Of a stretch of DNA of 64,000 nucleotides, positions 7,985 through 17,458 are shown piece by piece (the first letter of the stretch is position 1; the number at the start of each line of letters is the position of its first letter). The position numbers and the translations under genes are program-made. This DNA is from SAR324 cluster bacterium REDSEA-S27_B3. GTDB lineage: Bacteria; SAR324; NAC60-12. Under the pieces are notes generated by a model. It ran no database searches. It was given only the letters and a program-made list of their open reading frames with translations, and was not told the DNA's origin. The stretch spans positions 1 through 64,000 of the forward strand of contig LUQO01000003.1 of assembly GCA_001627865.1 (NCBI GenBank), read 5' to 3'.

Positions 7985-9379
7985 TTATTCAACAAATCCG
8001 CCCTTGGTCATCTTTGACGGATCAAGCGCTTTGTCCAGCTCTTCCTCTGACAAATCACACATTTCAAGGGCAACATCCTTGAGCGGCCGGTTTTCAGCAA
8101 AGGCCTTTTTTGCAATTTTGGCAGCAAGGTCATATCCGATCAGGGGATTAAGTGTTGTAACAAGGATTGGATTTTTGCCGATCAGTGAGTTGATATGATC
8201 TTCTCGCACCACAATCCTTGAAACGGAACGGTCAGCAAGATTACGGGATGCATTTGCCAGCAGCCGGATAGATTCCAGCAGGCTGTGCGCGACCATTGGC
8301 AGCATAACGTTCAATTCAAAATTTCCGGACAATCCGCCCACACTGATTGACGCATCATAGCCGATGACCTGTGCACAAACCATGGCCATTGATTCTTCGA
8401 TCACAGGATTTACCTTTCCGGGCATTATCGATGAGCCCGGCTGCAGCGCCGCGAGCTGAATTTCGCCAAGTCCTCCGTTTGGTCCGGAATTCATCCAGCG
8501 TAAATCGTTGACAATTTTCAGCAGACTGACTGCAAGGGTTTTCAGCTGAGTGCCAAGTTCAACCGGCGCGTCCACCGTGGCCTGTGCTTCAAAATGATTT
8601 TCTGCTTCATGAAATGATTCGCCGGTAAGACTGGAAACCTGATCTGCGAATTTTTCCGGAAATTCAGGATGTGTATTTATGCCGGTACCTACCGCGGTGC
8701 CGCCCATAGGAAGCTCTGCCATACGCACAAGTGCAGATTCCAGCCGTTGAATACCCAGTTCAAGCTGACGCGCGTAACCTCCAAATTCCTGCTCAAATGT
8801 TACCGGCATGGCATCCATCAGATGAGTCCTGCCTGTCTTGACAACATGAGCATACTCCTCACCTTTTTTCAAAAATGTTTCGCGTAAATATTTTAGTGTG
8901 GGAATCAATTCATTTTTTGTCTCAATGTATCCGGCAATCCTGATGGCAGTCGGGAAAGTATCATTTGAACTTTGACCAAAATTGATGTGATCATTTGGAT
9001 GAACTTTGACCTTTAATTCAGGTACAAGTTGCATTGCACGGTGTGCGATCACCTCGTTGGCGTTCATATTGCTGGAGGTGCCTGAACCGGTCTGATATAT
9101 ATCAATCGGGAAGTGTTCATCCAGCTTTCCGTCAATTACTTCCTGTGCTGCCAGCTGAATCGCGTGTGCAACATCCTGAGGAATATTTCCCAGTTCCGCG
9201 TTCACTTTTGCCGCAGCCTGCTTGATCACGCCAAGCGAGTGAATTAAGGGACTGCTGATGCAGATGCCGCTTACCGGGAAATTGTCAACCGCACGCTGCG
9301 TTTGTGCTCCGTAAAGAGCGTCCGCGGGAACTTTGACTTCACCCATTGAATCTTTTTCAATACGATACTCTGCACTCAT
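7985..9379 (-). CDS. fumC: Fumarate hydratase class II
   Basis: A 464-residue class II fumarase that interconverts fumarate and L-malate in the TCA cycle. It has the superfamily signature GSSIMPGKVNPV carrying the catalytic Ser loop, the GSGTSSNMNANEV region, and the TGRTHLMDAMPVTFEQE substrate loop. The length is typical. The ATG is preceded by a Shine-Dalgarno-like gaaaggatc. The C-terminus ends MTKGGFVE, the sequence that recurs behind the acyl-CoA dehydrogenase gene. Confidence 0.97.
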   Translation of the reverse strand: MSAEYRIEKDSMGEVKVPADALYGAQTQRAVDNFPVSGICISSPLIHSLGVIKQAAAKVNAELGNIPQDVAHAIQLAAQEVIDGKLDEHFPIDIYQTGSGTSSNMNANEVIAHRAMQLVPELKVKVHPNDHINFGQSSNDTFPTAIRIAGYIETKNELIPTLKYLRETFLKKGEEYAHVVKTGRTHLMDAMPVTFEQEFGGYARQLELGIQRLESALVRMAELPMGGTAVGTGINTHPEFPEKFADQVSSLTGESFHEAENHFEAQATVDAPVELGTQLKTLAVSLLKIVNDLRWMNSGPNGGLGEIQLAALQPGSSIMPGKVNPVIEESMAMVCAQVIGYDASISVGGLSGNFELNVMLPMVAHSLLESIRLLANASRNLADRSVSRIVVREDHINSLIGKNPILVTTLNPLIGYDLAAKIAKKAFAENRPLKDVALEMCDLSEEELDKALDPSKMTKGGFVE

Positions 9380-9522
9380 CTTGATCCTTTCGTTTTAATT
9401 TTAGGATTTTGTCCATTTTAAATTGTTAATTATATTATCCTGATAAAAAAATGTCGTTTTTGTGTGGCATTTCCTCAGCTCGATCTTGGAGAAGTAATAC
9501 ATTCTTGAGATGTTCAAGAAAT

Positions 9523-9624
9523 TGCCATTCCCTAGAAAGCAGGAATCCAGTGAACTCTTCTAAATGAAAAATATGTCATTCCCGCGACAGCAGGAATCCA
9601 GTAAACTCTTTTAAATGAAATAAA
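9523..9624. repeat. Tandem 51-bp repeat containing REP-like half sites
   Basis: Two adjacent 51-bp copies (9523-9573 and 9574-9624). Each starts with tgccattcc or tgtcattcccgcg, continues agcaggaatccagt and ends ctcttytaaatgaaa. The heads match the REP-like element near 4.55 kb. They lie in a 457-bp gene-free gap between fumC and the SDR gene. Confidence 0.8.
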
Positions 9625-9666
9625 TGATAGGGGGCAGGGAGGCTGTTGCCTTCCTGCCCCCTATCA
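9625..9666. terminator. Strong 19-bp hairpin between SDR and fumC
   Basis: The left arm starts tgatagggggcaggg (9625-9643), followed by a 4-base loop (tgtt) and the complementary right arm (9648-9666), with one G:T wobble in 19 pairs. It lies downstream of the leftward SDR gene and upstream of fumC. It could end SDR transcription or insulate fumC, but no clear T-run follows on either strand, so a REP-type role is equally possible. The rest of the gap (9667-9836) shows only a degenerate cattcccg..cggtaatg element. Confidence 0.55.
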
Positions 9667-9836
9667 CATAGGTACACCAATATTTTCATTTATCAAGTTT
9701 GCACACTTTTGTTTCCGATTTGGTGGGAATGATATTGTAATTGTAAAAGGAGTATACGACATTCCCGTCCATACTCGATGACCACCTATTACGGTAATGA
9801 CATTTATGTAAATTCCGGAATAACAGCACATTTATT

Positions 9837-10604
9837 TCAGGCCAATATACCGCCATCAACAGTGAAGGTGCTGCCGGTAACGTATGAAGCTGCATCAGAA
9901 ACAAGGAAAAGTACCATTCCCGACATTTCGTCAGGCCGGGCGATTCGTCCAAGAGGAATTTGTGGAAGAACAGTTTTCATATATTCATCATTCTGTGTCA
10001 TGGCTGAGGCAAATTTTGTGTCCGTAAGTCCAGGCAGTAGAGCATTCACGCGTATATTGTCTCCGCCAAGCTCCTTGGCAAAGGCCTGCGTCATTGAAAT
10101 CAGACCTGCCTTGGTAATGGAATAAATGCTCTGGTATCGCATCGGAATTTTTCCGTTGATTGAGGAAACATTGACAATTGAACCTCCTCCACAATCCTGC
10201 ATAAGCTTTGCGGCATGCTGGCTCATGAAAAACGGCCCCTTCAGGTTTACATCCAGAGTCTTATCCCATGCCTTTTCTTCTGCCTCAATCGCAGGACCGA
10301 AATAAGGATTTGTAGCAGCGTTATTCAAAAGGATATCCAGCCTGCTGTGCCTCCTATTTATTTCTTCAAAGAGAGCATCAATCTGAGTAAGATCTCCATT
10401 ATGGCAAACCATGCTGGATGCTTTATTACCAGATTTTTTAATAACGTTTTCAACTTCTATTAATTTTTCTGCTTTGCGACCAGTCAAAATCACATGTGCC
10501 CCAGCTTCAGCCAGGGTTTGGGCTACAGCGGCGCCAATCCCACGGCTTGCGCCTGAAACTAATGCGACTTTGTCAGTCAGATCAAACATTGATGGAAGTT
10601 GCAT
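9837..10604 (-). CDS. Short-chain dehydrogenase/reductase (SDR)
   Basis: A 255-residue classical SDR with the Rossmann motif SGASRGIG near residue 18, NNAATN, catalytic Ser in NVSSINGK and YSITKAG (Tyr and Lys). The C-terminal VDGGILA is typical of FabG/glucose-dehydrogenase-like members. The NNAATNPYFGP stretch resembles the DHRS4-like carbonyl reductase branch. The substrate is unknown. I chose the internal ATG at 10604 (MQLPSMFDL) because it has a good Shine-Dalgarno (agaggtg); an upstream in-frame ATG at 10643 lacks one. No functional link to neighbours is visible. Confidence 0.9.
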   Translation of the reverse strand: MQLPSMFDLTDKVALVSGASRGIGAAVAQTLAEAGAHVILTGRKAEKLIEVENVIKKSGNKASSMVCHNGDLTQIDALFEEINRRHSRLDILLNNAATNPYFGPAIEAEEKAWDKTLDVNLKGPFFMSQHAAKLMQDCGGGSIVNVSSINGKIPMRYQSIYSITKAGLISMTQAFAKELGGDNIRVNALLPGLTDTKFASAMTQNDEYMKTVLPQIPLGRIARPDEMSGMVLFLVSDAASYVTGSTFTVDGGILA

Positions 10605-10878
10605 ATCACCTCTGTAAACAATTGCACCCACATTGTGCTTCAAATTTTCTCAATACTCAACCGGGTATTTATTCAGGATATGTTGCAGCAGTTTTTGATG
10701 CATGTTTCTTTGCGAGATCTATTCACGCACGCATTATCTGAATCCTTTGTGACTAAAATAAGCTATTTGATTTTGCGTTGCCACTTGGCAATATCTTGGA
10801 TAATATAATGCATGTTATTTTAGGAACCCCATCAATAAAGAAAAAATCTTCATCAGTTGTAATTGTTAAATCAAAACA
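10605..10878. other. Gene-free intergenic stretch
   Basis: Between the leftward SDR gene and a rightward tiny membrane protein. AT-rich; I see no gene, repeat or clear promoter. Confidence 0.5.
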
Positions 10879-11100
10879 ATGGGTAAGTGGATTGCCTTAA
10901 TTTTTATTACGCTTTTAGTGATGATTGTTTTTCGCATGAAGAGACCTGTTGACGAAAAATTGGTATCTCCATCAAATCTTACAATGTTTTTTCATCCTGT
11001 CCAAGGCGAAGGAGATTTGTTCATTGGTGGAATATTATTAATATATTTTTCCTCAAGATTGTTTTTGTCATTATTCCAAACCCTGCGGGATATATTTTAG
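10879..11100 (+). CDS. Small hypothetical membrane protein
   Basis: A possible 73-residue protein with an N-terminal membrane segment (WIALIFITLLVMIVF) and a second hydrophobic stretch near residues 47-62 (FIGGILLIYFSSRLFL). No recognisable family and no Shine-Dalgarno before the ATG. The two-helix pattern and the following, similarly small membrane gene argue mildly for a real gene. Confidence 0.4.
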   Translation: MGKWIALIFITLLVMIVFRMKRPVDEKLVSPSNLTMFFHPVQGEGDLFIGGILLIYFSSRLFLSLFQTLRDIF

Positions 11101-11173
11101 ACTTTTGTCAAATTCAAAAAAAGTACGTTCATTCCGATCCCTTTCTACCTTGTACACACTATGATAATATAAA

Positions 11174-11419
11174 ATGATTCGACATTTGATGATCCTGTTA
11201 TTGACTTTGTTTCAGGATAATTATGTCAGAGCCGGCACATTGCTGGGAGTTATCGCCGGTATCTGGAGTCCGGAAATGTTGAACAGGGAGCCGGTAAACA
11301 ATATCATAATACTGGGTTTCATCGGATGGGGCATAGGAGCATATCTTGGCTATTCCCGTGACGGGAGTTCTCAATCATCAAAAAAAAGGAAATTCCGTGT
11401 GTTTGATGGAGGACGATAA
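11174..11419 (+). CDS. Small hypothetical membrane protein
   Basis: A possible 81-residue protein with hydrophobic segments at about 20-32 (RAGTLLGVIAGIW) and 43-59 (NIIILGFIGWGIGAYLG), and a basic, hydrophilic tail. No family recognised. It lies 73 bp after another small membrane protein and 114 bp before the nitronate monooxygenase-like gene, on the same strand. Confidence 0.45.
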   Translation: MIRHLMILLLTLFQDNYVRAGTLLGVIAGIWSPEMLNREPVNNIIILGFIGWGIGAYLGYSRDGSSQSSKKRKFRVFDGGR

Positions 11420-11533
11420 CACTCCGGAAGACGAAATAACTCTACAGAATTTCCTGTAGTCATCTGCGTCAATCTGCAGATATTTTTGCTCTCCTTTATA
11501 ATATTCGGGCTATCACACTGACCACCTGAAATT

Positions 11534-12577
11534 ATGGCTGTAAAAAGTTTTTTGGGCACTAAGTTTCCCATAATCCAGGCTCCCATGGCTGGAGTTCAGG
11601 ACAGTGCTTTAACAATTGCTGTTTCAAATGCCGGAGGTGCAGGCTCCCTTCCTTGCGCCATGCTCACACCGGATACCATACGATCTGAACTGAAAGCAAT
11701 AAAATCAAAAACCGCGAATCCCTTCAACCTCAATTTTTTCTGCCATAAACAACCTGAACATGACAGAGAGCGTGAACTTAAATGGCATGATATCCTTGAG
11801 CCGTATTGTAAGGAATTTAAGCTGAATTCGTCTAACATCACAAGAGGTACGGATCGAAAACCTTTCAATGAAGACGCAGCTGAAATATTAGCAGAGTTTA
11901 AGCCCCCCATAGTTAGTTTTCATTTTGGTCTGCCATCAGCAAGTTTGGTTTCGCGCGTCAAAAAATGTGGCACATTAATTATGGCTAGCGCAACAAATCT
12001 TCAAGAAGCAATTTGGCTGGAAGATAATGGTGTTGACGCAATTATTGCCCAGGGAATTGAAGCAGGAGGGCATCGGGGAGTATTTTTGTCAAATGATTAT
12101 TTATCAAATCAGGTAAAAACATATCCTCTTTTAAACCAGATCAAAGAACATGTAAAACTGCCTGTAGTTGCAGCCGGAGGCATTTCAAATGCAAAAGAGG
12201 TTAAAAAAGTAATTTCCCTCGGAGCCGCGGCAGTACAGATTGGTACAGCTTACCTGCTGTGTGATGAAACCAAAACAAGTTCGATTCACAGGAAGGCGCT
12301 GAAAATTAAAGATTCCAGAGAAACTGTACTTACAAATATTTTCACCGGCAGACCGGCACGCGCTATAATTAACCGTTTCATCAGGGAAATTGGTCCAATC
12401 AACGCGCTTGCACCAGAGTTTCCGCTGGCTTCTCACGCAGTTACAATTCTGCGCAAAAACGCGGAGGCTGTGGGCAAAGGGGATTTTTCTCCGCTCTGGT
12501 GTGGACAAAATGCTGATGGATGCCGAGAAATTCCTGCCGCTGAATTAACAAAACTGCTGGCTTCAGAACTACAATAA
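11534..12577 (+). CDS. NAD(P)H-dependent flavin oxidoreductase / nitronate monooxygenase family
   Basis: A 347-residue FMN-binding TIM barrel of the nitronate monooxygenase (2-nitropropane dioxygenase) family, which oxidises alkyl nitronates such as propionate-3-nitronate to carbonyl compounds. Visible motifs are [10 protein letters not shown] at the N-terminus, [27 protein letters not shown] with the conserved His, the phosphate-binding [10 protein letters not shown], and [13 protein letters not shown]. No Shine-Dalgarno precedes the ATG. It stands alone, with the exported MsrAB gene next on the same strand 77 bp later. Confidence 0.88.
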   Translation: MAVKSFLGTKFPIIQAPMAGVQDSALTIAVSNAGGAGSLPCAMLTPDTIRSELKAIKSKTANPFNLNFFCHKQPEHDRERELKWHDILEPYCKEFKLNSSNITRGTDRKPFNEDAAEILAEFKPPIVSFHFGLPSASLVSRVKKCGTLIMASATNLQEAIWLEDNGVDAIIAQGIEAGGHRGVFLSNDYLSNQVKTYPLLNQIKEHVKLPVVAAGGISNAKEVKKVISLGAAAVQIGTAYLLCDETKTSSIHRKALKIKDSRETVLTNIFTGRPARAIINRFIREIGPINALAPEFPLASHAVTILRKNAEAVGKGDFSPLWCGQNADGCREIPAAELTKLLASELQ

Positions 12578-12654
12578 TTCTTTGTTCTTTTGTAAACTTT
12601 TCAAGTTGTGATGACTTTTCGCCATTTCATCAATTTCACGCAGTCAATTCTGAA

Positions 12655-13731
12655 ATGAGATACATCAAAATATCATTCCTGGTTTTTTCATCATTTTTTA
12701 TGATGCTTTGCTGGTTGCCAACTGCCTCGTATGCAGAAAATGATTATGCTGAAGCAGTATTTGCCGGTGGCTGTTTCTGGTGCATGGAATCTGATTTTGA
12801 AAAGATCCCCGGAGTTAAGGAGGTAATTTCCGGATATACCGGCGGAACATCCAGCAATCCAAACTATAATAACTATGGGAAATATGGACACATTGAAGCA
12901 GTCCGGATTATTTATGAACCATCCGTAATTAATTACAATCAGCTGCTTGATATTTTCTGGGTAAATATTGATCCCACCGACAAAGACGGACAGTTTTGCG
13001 ACCGCGGGCATGAATATTCAACTGCTGTTTTTTATCTCAATGAAGAACAGAAAAGACTGGCCACTGCATCAAAAACTAAGCTCGACCATTCCGGAATACT
13101 GGACGAACCCGTCACGACTCCGATTATCAAGGCTGAAGAATTTTTTCCCGCGGAAGATTACCACCAGGAGTACTACAAAACAAATTCGCTTAAATATCAT
13201 TACTACCGCTTCAGATGCGGACGTGATCAACGACTTGAAGAACTGTGGGGCGAAAATCAATTCAAATATAAAAAAATTAATCAAACTTCCAAATACAAAA
13301 TACCACCCAGGACTGAACTTGAAATAATACTGACTCCCCTGCAGTTTGAGGTAACTCAGAATGACGGCACAGAGCCGCCTTTCAAAAATAAATACTGGAA
13401 TAATAAAAGCGAAGGAATTTATGTTGATATTGTTTCAGGCGAACCGTTGTTCAGCTCAACTGACAAATATCGTTCCGGCACCGGCTGGCCAAGTTTCACG
13501 AAACCGCTTGAAACGGACAACATTGTCATGAAAGAAGACAGAAGCTGGTTCATGGTAAGAACTGAACTTAGAAGTAAATATGCGGACTCTCATTTAGGAC
13601 ACCTGTTTAATGACGGCCCCAAACCGGATGGATTGCGCTACTGCATCAATTCCGCCGCGCTCCGTTTTGTATCAAAAAATGATCTGGAAATAGAAGGTTA
13701 CAAGAATTACAAAACATTATTTCAAAACTGA
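12655..13731 (+). CDS. msrAB: Exported peptide-methionine sulfoxide reductase MsrA-MsrB fusion
   Basis: A 358-residue fusion that repairs both stereoisomers of methionine sulfoxide. An N-terminal signal peptide (residues 1-27, ending ASYA) places it in the periplasm. MsrA follows with catalytic Cys40 in GGCFWC, then MsrB with the SGTGWPSF and [11 protein letters not shown] motifs (catalytic Cys in RYC). In MsrB the usual resolving Cys of SGCGWPSF is Thr, and the two zinc-binding CxxC pairs are absent. Recycling may therefore use a MsrA Cys or act without a local disulfide. No Shine-Dalgarno is evident. Confidence 0.95.
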   Translation: MRYIKISFLVFSSFFMMLCWLPTASYAENDYAEAVFAGGCFWCMESDFEKIPGVKEVISGYTGGTSSNPNYNNYGKYGHIEAVRIIYEPSVINYNQLLDIFWVNIDPTDKDGQFCDRGHEYSTAVFYLNEEQKRLATASKTKLDHSGILDEPVTTPIIKAEEFFPAEDYHQEYYKTNSLKYHYYRFRCGRDQRLEELWGENQFKYKKINQTSKYKIPPRTELEIILTPLQFEVTQNDGTEPPFKNKYWNNKSEGIYVDIVSGEPLFSSTDKYRSGTGWPSFTKPLETDNIVMKEDRSWFMVRTELRSKYADSHLGHLFNDGPKPDGLRYCINSAALRFVSKNDLEIEGYKNYKTLFQN

Positions 13732-13769
13732 ACAGACTCTCTTGAAAAATATTTTTGATTGGATTTAAT

Positions 13770-13788
13770 ACTACTCTGACCCTAATTA
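13770..13788 (-). repeat. Orphan RAYT/REP-type sequence
   Basis: On the minus strand this reads taattagggtcagagtagt. The identical 19 bases occur on the plus strand at 27305-27323, 38 bp before the REP-associated transposase gene. No transposase is near this copy. The rest of the 271-bp gap (13732-14002) holds only a short gcactgag tandem and a 6-bp hairpin (acaggc/gcctgt at 13941-13957). Confidence 0.7.
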
Positions 13789-14002
13789 AACTTATTCTTC
13801 TTTTTGGGGATTGGGAGAAAAACTCTCACTTTCAGGCGAAGACTTTAGTTCGACAATTGTACAGGTACAGGCACTGAGGCACTGAGGCGCATAGTTTGGA
13901 AGATTCCCAGTCCTTCTACCTATGTGCCTTTCCTGCTTTAACAGGCTTACTGCCTGTAAACGAAGCTACGGATCATCAGGGTGTAGTAGTTCACTTGTTT
14001 TG

Positions 14003-15391
14003 TCAGTATAGTTCCTGGATACAAGAGCGATACTTCTGTTCAATTTGTTCGTGTTTAATGTGTCGACCGTCAATCACCATTTTCCGTCCCGCTGACCATA
14101 CATCACGTACCAGTGAATCGTCTCCGGAAAAAATCCAGCGATCCAGAATTTCATCTTCAGCAGAGCCAAACACAGCCAAAGCATCAGAATCCAGTGTAAG
14201 CAAATCTGCCCACTGTCCTGAAGCAATGCTGCCTGAATTCCGTGACAGTGCCTGGGCTCCACCTTTGAGGGAACTGATGTAGAGTGACTTTCCAACTGAT
14301 CCGGATATATCTGTCATTACATTTCGTTCCTTCCGTACAAGTCTCTGACTGTACTCCAGCATTCTCAGTTCTTCTGCCAGGGAAATTCGCACATTTGAGT
14401 CGGAACCGACACCGTATTTTCCTCCGGCAGAGATGTAATCTGTTCCTGAAAATATTCCGTCTCCAAGATTTGCTTCGGTGATAGGGCAGAGTCCTGCTAC
14501 CGCTCCTGATTCAGCCAGATTTACAGTTTCTTCCGAAGTCATGTGTGTAGCATGAACCAGGCACCATTGTGAATCTACTGAAACATTTTCAAGCAGCCAG
14601 TTTACCGGACGCATACCATAATAATTTTGAACATCCTCAACTTCCTTCAGCTGTTCAGAGATATGTATATGTACCGGTCCAGATTTTCTTGTCTTAACAA
14701 TTTCCTTTAAGGCTTCAGGAGATACAGCACGCAGTGAATGCGGTGCCATACCTAGCAGAAAATCTTCTGAAGCATCATGCATTTGTTTTTCTATTTGCTC
14801 CAGAACCCTTAAAAACTGCTCAGTGTTGTTTCCAAAACGCAGCTGCCCCTGCGCTAGTTCTTTGCCGTCTAATCCTCCCTGCATGTAAAAAACAGGTAAA
14901 TGAGTTAATCCAATTCCGGTTTGAAGCGCGGAGGCAATTATTCGGGAAGATGTTTCGGCGATGTTATCGAAAGGCTGGCCACCCTGCTGATGATGAAGAT
15001 AATGGAATTCTCCCACAGAAGCATACCCGCATTCCAGCATCTCCATAAAAACCGTTGCGGCTATTGCCTCTACATGTTCAGGAGTAAGGCGTTCCAGAAA
15101 ACTGTACATTAATTTTCGCCAGCTCCAGAAACTGTCCTGCTTCTCCACACGCTTTTCTGTCAGTCCGGCCATCGCACGCTGAAAAGAATGACTGTGCAGG
15201 TTGGCCATCGCCGGAAGCAGGATGCGGTTTCGCAGTAGAGTGTCATGCTGATTAGGCTCAACTCCGGATTCAACGGCGGTAATTATTCCTTTCATATCTA
15301 CAGAAACACGGACATTTTTTGCCCATGCTTCCGAAATAAGAGCAAGTTCTGCAAACAGATTCACATTTTCTCCATGATTTTGTATTGTCAT
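14003..15391 (-). CDS. hutF: Formimidoylglutamate deiminase
   Basis: A 462-residue amidohydrolase-superfamily enzyme that deiminates N-formimino-L-glutamate to N-formyl-L-glutamate and ammonia, the fourth step of the five-step histidine pathway. Metal and catalytic motifs are in order: HxH in MANLHSHSFQRAMAG, VHIHISEQLKEVED, LVHATHM and GVGSDSNV. The characteristic HutF spacing and length fit. It is transcribed divergently from the kefB-like gene with an 84-bp gap that must hold both promoters. The partner HutG lies in the rightward hut cluster. Confidence 0.93.
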   Translation of the reverse strand: MTIQNHGENVNLFAELALISEAWAKNVRVSVDMKGIITAVESGVEPNQHDTLLRNRILLPAMANLHSHSFQRAMAGLTEKRVEKQDSFWSWRKLMYSFLERLTPEHVEAIAATVFMEMLECGYASVGEFHYLHHQQGGQPFDNIAETSSRIIASALQTGIGLTHLPVFYMQGGLDGKELAQGQLRFGNNTEQFLRVLEQIEKQMHDASEDFLLGMAPHSLRAVSPEALKEIVKTRKSGPVHIHISEQLKEVEDVQNYYGMRPVNWLLENVSVDSQWCLVHATHMTSEETVNLAESGAVAGLCPITEANLGDGIFSGTDYISAGGKYGVGSDSNVRISLAEELRMLEYSQRLVRKERNVMTDISGSVGKSLYISSLKGGAQALSRNSGSIASGQWADLLTLDSDALAVFGSAEDEILDRWIFSGDDSLVRDVWSAGRKMVIDGRHIKHEQIEQKYRSCIQELY

Positions 15392-15475
15392 ATATACTGT
15401 ATGAGCATAAATCAGAGCATAAAAAATTTAAACTCATAATAACTCCTTTCACTTCCTTTTAATTTATTTCACAGC

Positions 15476-17458
15476 ATGGGCATCGCCACCGATCTTATCT
15501 TTCTGGTAGTAACCGCGTTCTTCAGCGGGGTTGTAATGCAGAAGCTTGGGCAGCCGCTGGTGCTGGGATACATTCTCACCGGAATAGCCTTTAGTCCATT
15601 TACCGGCGGACTGGCGCTGACAAGTGTGCATGAGATCGAACTGCTGGCGGAAATCGGTGTCGCGCTTTTGCTGTTCGCGCTCGGACTGGAGTTTTCCATT
15701 AAAGACCTCAAACCTGTCAAAAAGATTGCACTGATCGGCACACCAATTCAAATTATGCTGACTATCGCGATGGGTTACGGAATAGGGCAGCTGATGGGCT
15801 GGGATGTTAAATCATCAATCTGGCTTGGCACATTGGTCTCGTTGTCCAGCACGATGGTTTTGCTTAAAACTTTAATGAGCCAGGGATGGCTCGGGACACT
15901 CTCCAGTAAAGTCATGGTGGGGATGTTGATTGTACAGGATCTGGCGGTTGTCCCTTTCATGGTACTGCTGCCAATGCTGAACGATCCGTCAGTCGGCTGG
16001 CTCTCACTTGAAATAGCAATCATAAAAGCGGTGCTTTTCCTGGCTGGAATGATTTTGTTCGGAACACGCTTGCTGCCGCGAATCATGCAGTACATCGCGT
16101 TATTAGGCTCACGCGAACTATTTATGCTTGCCATCACCGCAATTGGTCTGGGCGTAGGATATGTAACTTATCTGGTGGGGCTGTCTTTTGCCTTCGGGGC
16201 ATTTGTGGCAGGAATGGTTTTAAGCGAATCGGATTATGGACATCAGGCGCTTAGTGATATTATTCCGGTACGCGATCTTTTTGGACTGTTGTTTTTTGCT
16301 TCAGTTGGAATGCTTTTCAATCCGGCATTTGTGCTGGCACACTGGCAGGAAGTATTGATTCTTGTTGTGATTGTCAGTATCGGCAAGGGAACTATTTTCG
16401 CTGTTCTGGCAAAAATTTTCAAATACGGAAATGTGGTGCCTCTTGCTTTGGGTCTGGGGCTTTTTCAGGTTGGGGAATTTTCATTTGTGCTTGCGCAGCT
16501 TGGCCTTTCCACAAATTCAATCAGCCATGAAGTATATTCACTGGTGTTGACCACAGCGGTAATAACAATGTTTCTGACACCGATTGTTTCCAGATATACT
16601 ACACGTTTATATACTCTTCAGAAACACTGGTTCCCTCATGAGTCTATGGACTCCATAATTGTTCCAAAATCAGAAATCCGGAATCATGTGATAATTGTTG
16701 GAGGCGGTCGTGTGGGAATCCGAATTGCTCAGGTACTGAAACGTCTCACTGTGCCTTCGCTGATTTTAGAACTTGATCAGCTTCGTGTTGAAAGAGCAAA
16801 AAAATTTGAAATAACAGCTATTTATGGAGACGCCAGTCATGAAGTGGTTTTAAAGGCGGCAAATACATCTTCTGCAAGACTGTTGATAATTACCACGCCG
16901 GAAATAGTAATTGCACAGGCAATAGTGGATCGCGCACGCATTATGAATTCATCAATTCAGGTAGTGGCACGTGCGCCGGGAGTAGAGTTTCTGGAAGAGT
17001 TTAAGAAACTGGATATTTCTGAAGTGGTCATTCCAGAATTTGAAGCCGGGCTTGAGATGGCGCGCAAGGCACTTGTACACCTGCATATTCCCGCCTCCAA
17101 AATTCAGCATTACACCGAATCTTTGCGGCAGGATTTGTTTGCCTCTTTTTACAGTGAAAATGAAGAGTACAAAATACTTGAGCAGCTTCGCATGGCAGAA
17201 CTTCAATACGATCTTCAATGGGTACTTATCAAGTCCGGAAGCTTCCTTGATGGAAAAACAATTCGTGAGACTCAGCTCAGAACAAAGACAGAGTCCTCAG
17301 TTGTAAGTGTGGTTCGTGATGATAAACTGGTACCGAATCCGGATGCTGATTTTCGCCTTAAAGCTAATGACCGTGCTGCAATTATCGGGACAGACAGCGC
17401 ACGGGAAAAATTCTTCCAGATGGCCGTTCCTGAAAATGACCATGATCCTGAATCTTGA
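15476..17458 (+). CDS. CPA2 cation:proton antiporter with RCK domain (KefB/KefC-like)
   Basis: A 660-residue membrane protein. The N-terminal ~385 residues form a Na/H-exchanger-type bundle of about 12-13 helices, with the family hallmark ALLLFALGLEFSIKDLK and GLSFAFGAFVAGMVLSESD. A soluble RCK_N domain follows (VIIVGGGRVGIRIAQVL, nucleotide-binding GxGxxG) at about 405-520, then an RCK_C-type domain near 580-650. Such proteins exchange K+ or Na+ for H+. The stop codon is directly followed by the hutI ATG, so it is probably co-transcribed with histidine degradation. A role in ion or pH balance during histidine use is inference. Confidence 0.92.
   Translation: MGIATDLIFLVVTAFFSGVVMQKLGQPLVLGYILTGIAFSPFTGGLALTSVHEIELLAEIGVALLLFALGLEFSIKDLKPVKKIALIGTPIQIMLTIAMGYGIGQLMGWDVKSSIWLGTLVSLSSTMVLLKTLMSQGWLGTLSSKVMVGMLIVQDLAVVPFMVLLPMLNDPSVGWLSLEIAIIKAVLFLAGMILFGTRLLPRIMQYIALLGSRELFMLAITAIGLGVGYVTYLVGLSFAFGAFVAGMVLSESDYGHQALSDIIPVRDLFGLLFFASVGMLFNPAFVLAHWQEVLILVVIVSIGKGTIFAVLAKIFKYGNVVPLALGLGLFQVGEFSFVLAQLGLSTNSISHEVYSLVLTTAVITMFLTPIVSRYTTRLYTLQKHWFPHESMDSIIVPKSEIRNHVIIVGGGRVGIRIAQVLKRLTVPSLILELDQLRVERAKKFEITAIYGDASHEVVLKAANTSSARLLIITTPEIVIAQAIVDRARIMNSSIQVVARAPGVEFLEEFKKLDISEVVIPEFEAGLEMARKALVHLHIPASKIQHYTESLRQDLFASFYSENEEYKILEQLRMAELQYDLQWVLIKSGSFLDGKTIRETQLRTKTESSVVSVVRDDKLVPNPDADFRLKANDRAAIIGTDSAREKFFQMAVPENDHDPES

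Noticed and set aside
13867-13885. Two gcactgag copies suggesting a repeat array
   Set aside because: Only two short units; too little for CRISPR or a functional tandem array.
15392-15475. Possible HutC operator between hutF and the antiporter gene
   Set aside because: No convincing tgtatatac-type palindrome; promoters must be there but no operator can be supported.
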